From: Ailanthus altissimus
Taxonomy: Eukaryota > Streptophyta > Magnoliopsida > Sapindales > Simaroubaceae
Assembly (NCBI GenBank): GCA_946807835.1
Contig: OX327697.1
Location: 14,270,001-14,334,000, forward strand
Direction: 5' to 3'
Length of the DNA stretch: 64,000 bases
The position numbers and the translations under genes were made by a program. The first letter of the stretch is position 1. Every line of letters begins with the position of its first letter. The notes under the pieces were generated by a model. That model saw only the letters and a list, made by a program, of their open reading frames with translations, was not told the DNA's origin and made no database searches. This document shows positions 55,248 to 64,000 of this stretch, piece after piece.

Positions 55248-55471
55248 TGTTGAAATGTATATATGGTATATGGTATTTGTATATAAATTGATAATATTAT
55301 AGAATTGGAAAACCTAGGCAGCCTTCCATTTAAGATTAGTAACCTTTCAATTAAGGTTAATAACTTCCCTTATATAATCTTGTATTTTCTTTATTGTTGA
55401 TTATACAAGAATTATCTTTTCCTCTCTATTAGTTAATAATGTGTGATACACATCTATATTTTACTAAACAC
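55248..55471 (+). mobile_element. 3' LTR of copia element F
   Basis: It follows directly on the polypurine tract, begins TGTTGAAATGTATATATGG, and probably ends TTTTACTAAACA near 55471. TATA-like TTATATAATC is near 55373. The right end is inferred from the CA terminus alone. Confidence 0.65.
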
Positions 55472-56183
55472 ACACGTAATTCACAATAGATTTGATTGTA
55501 GAAAATTGCTATACTCTTAGTTCTTATTGAAACCTACTGATCCTTATGTTTTAATTGTTATAAATTTCTCAGACATAATTTTTCTCAATATTTATCCTGA
55601 TAATTTGACATAAAAGATCTAGGAATTTATTGGTGTTCGTGCTAAAAATTTAAGAAAGAGATCCGAGTATGTCTAGTGCCTTACTAGACCAATGTGAGCC
55701 TCAAAATCACGAGAAATTGAGTCTGGGAGTTCACCAAATACGGCTAGGCCAAATTTGGTTAACAACAAGCGAGGTTTAAGCTAAACCTAGGCTGTGGGAT
55801 AGCAAGAGAAATGCAGAGCTTGGGTACTTCACGAAGAAGAACAAGCAAAGCTCAGTAGTTAGGTTATAAGATTCAACAATCAAGGATGAAATCCTAGGTT
55901 GGAAGTAAGAAACGAATTTAAAAGCTAAATTGAGAGAAAAAGCCTATGTTGTATTATGTGTTGAATAAATGGTTGATGATCCCTTACAATGAGAAAAATA
56001 AGCCTTTATATAGGCTGTAAAATTCTATTTTAATTATAATCCTAAAAAGGTAAAAATCCTAATAAAGCAAAACTTCTTAATAATAAATAATTTATTTACA
56101 ATTGGTGCTAACAAAAATACAAGAATCAAGGGCCCATTATATAATTTTGGGCGACGTCAACAATGCCCTCTACAAATCAATCA
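55472..56183 (-). mobile_element. Unclassified LTR-like sequence
   Basis: The minus strand contains a strong TATA-type motif (GCCTATATAAAGGC, about 56002-56015) followed by a moderately GC-containing stretch, an arrangement typical of an LTR promoter region. The end CCCTCTACA at about 56176 could be the 5' terminus (TGTAGAGGG on the minus strand). No partner or target duplication was identified, so the class is open. Confidence 0.3.
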
Positions 56184-56188
56184 AAAAG

Positions 56189-58639
56189 TGTTGTGTTAAG
56201 TGTGTGATATATGAGTGTACATGTAATTTTAAAAATTTACAACACGTAGGGAAAGCATGTTAACAAAATACACTCAATTTAACAAATTAAACACATATAT
56301 CACATATATGCTTGTGTATAAGCAATATACAAAATTTATATATGATGAACAATTGTACTAAAATAACATATAAAGAACACTTTCCTAATAAACATAGCTT
56401 TATAAAACTTCAAGTTCTCTAATTATCCAAATGAAAAGCTAACCTTAAAGTGTATTCTTAAACAATTCTAGTCCATAATAGTTTTGTAGGATTATGGAGC
56501 TAGAATAGTAATTTTGATTTAGAATTTCTAGCACAATATATTGTATTCAAACTCTTTGAATATATATAGTTGTTTCCAAGAAAATAGAGATGAGAAATGT
56601 GTTCATGCAACTTTTGCATAACACTTAGAAGCAATTTCCATCAAATTTTATTTTGGACATCTCTTGTTCAAAAAAAAAAAAATGTAGCTTCTCTATTTTT
56701 GTTTATTCCTTGGCTGGCCATCCCTTAAAGAAGAAGAAGAAGAATCTTATGTTTTATTGTTTCAACATTTGAAAAACACAAAACAAAACCTCTCTCCAAA
56801 CTTATCTCAATTGTCGAATGTTACTCTTTCTCTCACCTTGAAGAACATGGCTGAATGTTTAAGTATAGAGAATAATAAGCACTCCTCTTTTGAACAATAA
56901 TGCCTTTCATTATTTGTTTTCTCCACTTGATAGCAAAAACAAGTGGTCATCCCATTACCATATGATCGTTTGGCCCTTTGTCGTATTTATTAATAAATAA
57001 TATTTATTATAATGTCCAACAAAGTAAGTGCTCTATTATTTTTCATTGAATGGTCGGCTAACTACCAATTTAGATGATAAGCCACTTTCATTTTATCTCA
57101 TCTCTAATATTTTAATCATTTTCCTTATTTTATTTGATATAAAATGAATGGTCCACTTTACATATATTATTTGAAACATAAATGGTCCACTACCATTTAA
57201 TATGTTTCAACTTTTACCTAATAAATGTAATTAAATTAATTATTCAAAATACTTTTGAATAAATAATTTACCATACTAATTTTTACTAGCAAGGTTAAAT
57301 GGTAAATTTAAGGTAAAATCAATTTATGGACCAAATTATGCCACTTGTCAACATCTCATTGGTTAACAACTCTTGTTAAGTAATTAAATGATGTACTTAA
57401 CAATTAAGTCTTGACAAATACACATCCTAAGGGATCCCGAAATAATTATTCAATTTTTATTGAAATTTACTGAATCGAATTATTCAATCCAGTTTGCTAC
57501 ATAGTGCACAATGAGTACACTTCATATTGTGAGACTCCCTAGGTCCACGCCTGGTCTGTCATATGGATCTCCTCCATACATTCGTGAACAATGTCCTATA
57601 CACACATTATGGATATTGCAAAGCAGCACTAGACCATGCAAGTTGAGATTATAGCATATTCGTATAATCCCTCCATCATTTTATCCTGGAAGAGCAGAGA
57701 TATAGATCATCATTGTCACATCTTTATTTGTTCAACCGTTAACTTATCTCCAGATTTATATTTTCAAAAACATATCCATAAACACTTTTGTGATATTGTT
57801 TATCCCTTCGGGATATAATTTCTTGGGTTTATGCTTATCGCCATAATACCTTCTGAAATAAAATCTTAAAACATCGAGATATACAACTCACTCATATGAG
57901 TTGATGGATCCTATTTGTATGCACACCGAACTCCATGAGCATCGAACCATACCCAGCAACACCCAGCGGTTAGACCATGAAACATTTTTGACATGTATGG
58001 AACTAAAGTATGGTGGATTACTTATAAGCCCACCGTGGCACTCAGGTTAAAGGACCACAAATACTATTCAACTCAAAAGATCTTCCATTGACGACTTTAT
58101 GAGATGTCTATTGGAGGTCTCGTGAGTCTGTTCAGAACTCAGCCCTCATTGAATACTTGTATCTTTATATGAGCTTTCACTAAGCTTATGATTTGCTAAG
58201 AGTAACTATCTAAACCATCTAGATATAGACATAGACTAATCTATATTAATGGGTTTCACCGATAAACCTGAATCAATAAAATTAGATTAGAAACATAGTA
58301 TTTGAGAACATACTTGCATAATGACATTTTCTAGCACCATTTGTAACTCTTTGCAGCTACTTCATTTCTAATATATTCTTAGGTCTTTGTTCTATTTCAG
58401 ACAAGACTCTAATTTTTTAGATTTTGCTAACTCTTATTACCTCTAACTCTGAACATTGCTAATTCAAACTTATTTAGACCAGATCTGAACTCCTTTATAT
58501 CATACAATGTCTAAAACATTACAAGCATCTTACCATTTAATAATTAATAATATTAATATTTTTTAAAAATGATAATTATATAAATACTATAATTAAATAT
58601 TTATACATAATGGATGGCGTATAAGCACAAATCATAACA
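56189..58639 (-). mobile_element. Solo LTR A4 (family A, long variant), TSD AAAAG
   Basis: 2,451 bp, TGTTGTGTTAAG to AATCATAACA, flanked by a perfect AAAAG duplication (56184-56188 and 58640-58644). The central block (about 57480-58330) matches the other family-A LTRs. The left ~1.2 kb (R/U5 side on the minus strand) is largely different, so A4 is a divergent subfamily or a recombinant. No internal sequence accompanies it. Confidence 0.88.
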
Positions 58640-58644
58640 AAAAG

Positions 58645-59371
58645 ATGATTTATTCTAAGGCTGGCAACTCCTCGATAAGCCGGCTGATCTCTCTTTTTAA
58701 AAATCAGTCCCATTGTTTTTCATGCTATAACTCTAAAAACTATCGCCCTTGAAGACTTATGGGATCACCCTGTAATATATCTAGGCTAATTGATCGACTT
58801 GCCTTTGACATTTCCCTGGGAGGTTATCATGTTGTTTTACTCTTGACCGAGATCATCTTGTAACACTTCTCTAAGAATCACCTTATAAAGTAAACATCAA
58901 TAAAATTTGCTTTGAATATAAATTATTATTCTGATCACCTATATTGAGTGATGATTTCTAATTTTAGTCATTAGCAAAAATTGCCCTGAGTATTTTTCTT
59001 AGAGGTCGGCACTTCTTTATAGATTATTACTGAAATCACCAATGTTAATCATTTAGTCTTTGACTATAAGTATATATCGCCTTGGATGAGGGTTTTGCCC
59101 TATGGTCAACTCTTTATTATAACTTATGTATACGAGTATCAATAAGGTGCTTGAAAATCGTCCAGTTGTGACCTATGATCTACTTCAGTTGATCTTATCC
59201 TTACTTCTTAAAATCTCTTGTGTTTTACTAGAATCCTCTTAATTAGTTCCTTATGATATTGGAACCAACTAATCATTATGATCATTATTTTGTACTTATA
59301 TTAGCCTTTAATCTTATATTATGCCAAGCTGATATTTCTTATACTTGGATTAATTTGTAGACTAGTTTAAT
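58645..59371. other. Unclassified sequence between A4 and A5, no gene seen
   Basis: It continues the sequence interrupted by A4. Only short open frames are present and no recognisable protein motif was found. It may be decayed retroelement untranslated DNA. Confidence 0.4.
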
Positions 59372-61410
59372 TGAAAATAGTGCTTACGTGCCATTTAAAT
59401 ATTGTATGACTATTAATTGTTTAATATTTATGCATTAAGCATTTCGAAGAAAATTATTAATATTAAATAAATATAGTAAGATGCTTGTAACGTTTCAGAC
59501 ATTATATGATCTAAAGGAGTTCAAATCTGGTCTAAAAGAGTTTAGACCAAGGCTAAAAGTTAGCAACCCTAAGAGTTATAATTGCTATGAGTTAGTATTA
59601 CTAAGAGTTAGCATGTTAAAAGAGTCAGCGAAATCTAAAGAGTTAAAGTCTTATCTGAAATAGGACAAAGGCCTAAGGGTATATTAGCAATGACATAATT
59701 ATAAATGGTTACAAATAGTACTAAGAAATGTCAATGTGAAAGTATGCTCTTGAATGTTATATTTTCGATCTATTTTCACTGATGCGGGTATATTGGTGAA
59801 AATCTTATTTAACATAAATTGGTGTATGTCTATATTTGAATGGTCTAAATGGTTAATCTTAGTAGCGTATGAGTTTAGTAGAAGCTTGTATAGACATGTA
59901 GGTATTTAGTGAGGATGAATACTGAACAAACTCAATTAGGATCTGCAATAGACATCTCATAAAGTCATCAATGGAGGATTCTTTTGAGTTGAGTAGTATT
60001 TGTGGTCCCTTGACTAGAGCACCACGGTGAGCTTCTAATTGATCCACTATACTTAGGTTTCACATATGTCAGATACCTTTTATGGTCTGGTAGTTGGGTA
60101 TCGCTAAGTATGATACGATGCTCTTAGAATTTGGTGTGTATAGATTTGGGATACATAAGCTTATATAGGTGAGTTGTATATCCTAAAGCTCTAAGATTAT
60201 ATTTCAAAAAATCTTATGGCTATAAGTAATATACCTAGGAAAAAGTTTCCCGTAAGATAAACAATATCGCAAAAGTGTTTACGGGAATACGAATCTAGAG
60301 ATAAGTTCATAGTTGAGTATATGAAGATTTGACGGTGTTGAACTATATCTCCACTCATCCAAGATATATATGACAGAGGGATTATGCAAATATATATTAA
60401 TCTCAGCTTTTATGGTTCACAATATGTGAGTGAGGCATCATTTTTGGACTTACGGAAGAGTTCTACAAGATAAAGCATGAGTGAACCTAGGGAGTCTCAC
60501 TATATAAAGTGTATTCTCTGGGTTGGTGCTCTAGATTGAATAGTTCAATCTGGGAAGTTCTTGGAAAGTCAAAATTATTTTAGGGTCTCTTGGAGAAATG
60601 ATAAGGTTTAAGTGTTAAGCCCAAGATCTTGGTAAGTGTGACTTTCCACTTCATCATTTCCATTGGATGCCATATGTTATGCCATTAATTTGTAATGACA
60701 TGATACATGTCATGATTTAAATAGGCCATTAATTTGTTAAGTGTTAATATATTAATTGGCAAAAACAAATCAAGTTGCGAATGCTACTATATGAAAGCTT
60801 AAATTCAGCTAAAATGTAAACTTCAAGATGTGGCATTTATTAAGTTCAAGCATGATTTGTCATGCTATTTTCCTAAGCATGAGATGGCCAAATATTAAGC
60901 ATCAAGTTAAAGCATGATATTTTCCTAAGCATAAGGTGGCATATTTAACAAAGATAACGGCTACTCCTAATGTTTGTATTTATCCACCATGCTAGTTCTT
61001 TACCACCAATTGTTTCAAATTTGCAACACCTCATGCTTAAGTGATTTAGCACTGACATTCATTTAATTGGCTGAATGATTAACTACCATGGCTATAAATT
61101 ACCATCCTCATTCCATTTGCATAAACAAGTGAATTGTGAGAAAAATTAGATAAAGGCCCGAGAGAAATAAAGGTAAAGCAAGAGTTTCTTTAAGTATTCA
61201 AATTTCAATTGAGAAAAGAAGGCTGTTATTCTAGTTCAAGGAATCCCACCCAGTCTTAGACTTGAATTGTGTAAAGCACGATTCAAGAGTAAGTTACCTA
61301 ATATCTTATTAGTGTAATGAGATGTTTGATTTATATTCTCCTGCATCTATTACACATGCGTGATGTGTAAACTAAAATTACACACTCACCCTACATACAA
61401 CGTACTTTCA
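59372..61410 (+). mobile_element. 5' LTR of family-A copia element A5
   Basis: About 2,039 bp. It begins TGAAAATAGTGCTTACGTGCC, matching the TTGGTGCTTACGTGCC start of A1 and A3, and ends just before the PBS. The element body follows to the right and leaves the window, so A5 is a 5' LTR and not a solo LTR. Confidence 0.85.
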
Positions 61411-61413
61411 AAT

Positions 61414-61425
61414 TGGTATCAGAGC
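61414..61425 (+). other. Primer-binding site of A5
   Basis: TGGTATCAGAGC, an exact initiator-Met tRNA PBS, a few bases after the LTR. Confidence 0.93.
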
Positions 61426-62600
61426 GTATGATTGTGTGCTATTTTTGTATAGTTGGAATATCCGTAGTGTAATTAGGATATCCTGAGGCTGCCGATTATA
61501 TGATTCAAATGTTTAAAAATACATATTCAGGATGTAGCTGAAAGAAACGCAGTAGCGCTGAGGGCCTAGCACCGTAGTGCTGAGTGGTAGCCCAATGTCG
61601 CAACGCTAGAAGCTCAATGCCGCAACACTAGGGTGGATACTTTAGCACCGTACCGCTGTAAAGATTGGCTCTGTGACACCGAGGCTAGGCCTTCAGTCTC
61701 ACAGTACCGGGAATCTAAGAAAAGTTCTAATTATGCTAATTACTTCGATTATGTTTTCTAAATTTATTAAAAATATTATTTATTGTTTATAATTATACAT
61801 TGTTAACATTTATTTGTGCTGGAAACCACAATGGAAGCACTTTAGCTCCACTTGCTATGGGTAAGGTTTTGACGTTGTCAGCCTCTCCTTTCCCTACTGG
61901 TGGGGGTTAGTTGTGCTTGCACAAAATAAATGTATGATTTAGAATCATGTCCTCATAAGATGGGGACAAGAATGCAAAAATCGCTCTTAGTTAGATTGAA
62001 TAGTGTTTCATTATAAGATAATGTTACAAAATTGTTTGTCTTGTCAATATGGTGTTAGACAGGTTACATCGGTGTTTCCCAATATTACAAAATTGTGAGG
62101 GATTGGTCAATATAATTTGGACTATGCCAGTTAAATATGAGATGAGGCAAATATATGCAAACGTACTGCCCAATATTGCTAAAGTATGAGGGTAGTATTA
62201 GTAATATATATTTGATCATTGATAGGTTAGTCTAGAATACACTAACCCAATATTGCTAAAGCGTAAGGATAATGTGTATTTAGGATCAGTGCTAAGAGTT
62301 ACATGAGATGCAATTGATAAGAGTTGTATACCTTTTGGGTTTATAAAGGCAAATATTGCTAAAGCTTGAGACTTGAGTAAAATATCAATGGGATCCACTT
62401 CTCGCTATACAATTTAAAAAGTTAAAATTGTCATTTTCTCCTTTGATAGATTTAAGGGATTATGTAAAGCAGTGGGAAGGCGTCTTTAGATTAAAAAATG
62501 TATAAAAGTTATACCATGATCTAAAACATCATTAATTAATGATTAAAAATGTTCCGCTAAACATCTACTAGGTATCTTATAGAGATGAGATTAGTATGAG
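61426..62600 (+). mobile_element. Family-A element A5: 5' leader
   Basis: A long untranslated leader. A GC-rich tract at about 61550-61720 includes CGCAGTAGCGCTGAGGG. Four spaced motifs of the form CCAATATTGCTAAAGYRTGAGG lie at 62078-62100, 62169-62192, 62246-62268 and 62349-62370, in the same order and at nearly the same spacing as in A1. No AUG-initiated long frame is present. Confidence 0.72.
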
Positions 62601-64000
62601 CAATTCCTTAGTATACTTGATCTTGGCATAACAACTATAAGGTACCAAAAAATATTCTGACTTGTTAATGAATTTGTATATAGTCCCAGATTCAGAAAAA
62701 TTTGGATATATTATTGATCAAAAGATAATAAATAGATGTTTCTGATAATATCTCTTTAGAAGAGGTGAAAATTTATCAGATACGGATTGAGAATGATTTG
62801 AGAGTCAAATCATATATCCTACCTCTAATATCTAATGATCTTCAATGGGAGCATGTGCATACACCAAATCATACATAGAGAATAGTAATAATGAAAAGTG
62901 TTTCCATTATGATAAAGTTTGAAATAGTAAGTGTTACTATTCAAGGCACTTTATCTTAGAAAACTTAGACCCCTTAGATATAAGTTTACCAATTACAGAC
63001 ATTTCATTAGCATATGATGCTAAATGTGAAAAGGTATAAAATACCACCTATTCTACTCATATTTGTAAAGTGTTGTATGATTTAAGGAATGTTATAAAGC
63101 TATGAAAAGAGAAGCACGGCTTCGCGTAGGAAATGGAAATTTCTTAGAGTGGTAGCTTTAGGACTTTTTAGTCACTTTTATATTCTGGTAAAAGCATAAT
63201 GTTGTATAATTGTTATTTTGTGCCATACATTATCAGACAAATTATATCACTCCTTGTATTTGACAGAAAGAGTTATCATGAATAGATTAGGAATAGTTCC
63301 TCATATGTATATGATAAAGATAATATTTTTCTGACTGAGTGTTAGTTAATTAATGGCCATTATATCTTAAATATAATAGGAAATGTCTAGGTGAATAGAA
63401 CAAATAGTAGTTCGAAAACTTTGAATAATAATAACTTGTGGGACATAAGATTATGTCATATAGTTGTGAAACAACTATCCAATCTGGTTAAGGATAGACA
63501 GTTACTTGCTCTAATTATAAAATCTTGGCTAATTTATAAATTTTGGATTCGAGGAAAAATTACCAAATACTTATATAGGTATTATAAACCGACCCATTGA
63601 TTTATTGGAACTGTACATAATGATGTATATGCTCTAATGAATCATATAGCTGTTGGGTAAATTTTAATACTTCATTATCTTTATCGTGATTTATCACGAT
63701 ACTAACATGTGTTTCTGGGAAACAAAGGACAAAACATTTGAAGTATTAAAAAGGTTCTGACTTGAAGTAGAGACACAAACTCTCATGTATATTCAATATC
63801 TTTAATCAGATCGAGGCAGAGAGTATATGAGCAATGAATTCTTGAATAATTTAAAGGAGAATGAAATTCTTGCTCAATATAGTCCTCTAGGTACTTTTCA
63901 ACGCAAAGGTGTTTTAAAGAGGAGAAATTGAACTTATTAGATATGGTTCGATTAATGTTGAGATTACAGATCTTTTACAATATCTTTAAGGATGTGCTCT
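62601..64000 (+). pseudogene. Family-A element A5: gag-pol remnant, truncated by window edge
   Basis: Decayed coding sequence in several frames. A knuckle-like CFHYDKV...CYYSRHF block is at about 62900-62950. A protease-downstream block with VGNGNFL is near 63127. Pre-integrase NLWDIRLCHIVVKQLSNLV lies at 63436-63492. Integrase has VHNDVYALMNHIAVG near 63613-63657 and RNR/LLDMVR-type sequence near 63935. Many stops are present. RT and RNase H would lie beyond 64000. Its order supports assigning family A to Ty1/copia. Confidence 0.72.

Overview
The window is strongly AT-rich plant nuclear DNA, almost certainly from a eudicot. It holds one intact, spliced protein-coding gene, a CDPK-related kinase (CRK family), on the + strand with coding exons at 29698-35957. 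Nearly everything else is layered, decayed LTR retrotransposon DNA, mostly Ty1/copia. Every recognisable primer-binding site is TGGTATCAGAGC (initiator-Met tRNA type). No tRNA, rRNA, CRISPR array or bacterial-type operon was seen.

Layout, left to right. 1-3556: 5' leader and 2.0 kb 5' LTR of a minus-strand copia element (family A, copy A1) that runs off the left edge. 3557-5635: decayed + strand copia pol and 3' LTR (J). 5636-13429: AT-rich intergenic DNA with a long inverted repeat, a hairpin element and a 134-bp tandem array with CACGTG palindromes. 13430-19156: minus-strand copia element B, split by solo LTR A2 (15036-17142, TSD ATTAT). 19634-27567: + strand copia element C with TSD AGTAG. 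C carries a Ty3/gypsy-like solo LTR in its 5' LTR (TSD ACAAA), a duplicated RT catalytic block, a complete TRIM element (TSD TATGG) and an inverted RNase H segment. 27568-36400: the CRK gene island. 37261-49923: a three-level nest, with minus-strand copia E containing a hAT-type MITE and + strand copia D, and D containing solo LTR A3. 50463-51450: 3' end of minus-strand copia G. 51560-55471: + strand copia F. 56189-58639: solo LTR A4 (TSD AAAAG). 59372-64000: 5' LTR (A5), leader and partial pol of a + strand family-A element that runs off the right edge.

The CRK reading frame is complete (11 coding exons, 577 residues, all kinase catalytic motifs present). None of the retroelements has an open gag-pol frame. 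Family A is the main local invader: five copies of its ~2-2.5 kb LTR, three of them solo LTRs. The most interesting structures are: an inversion flanked by inverted duplications that postdates the TRIM insertion; a colinear set of four spaced motifs in both family-A leaders; and similar GC-rich tracts in four otherwise different retroelement families. TSD matches and splice-frame arithmetic were checked by eye on the sequence. Family names rest on recognised protein motifs, not on database searches.
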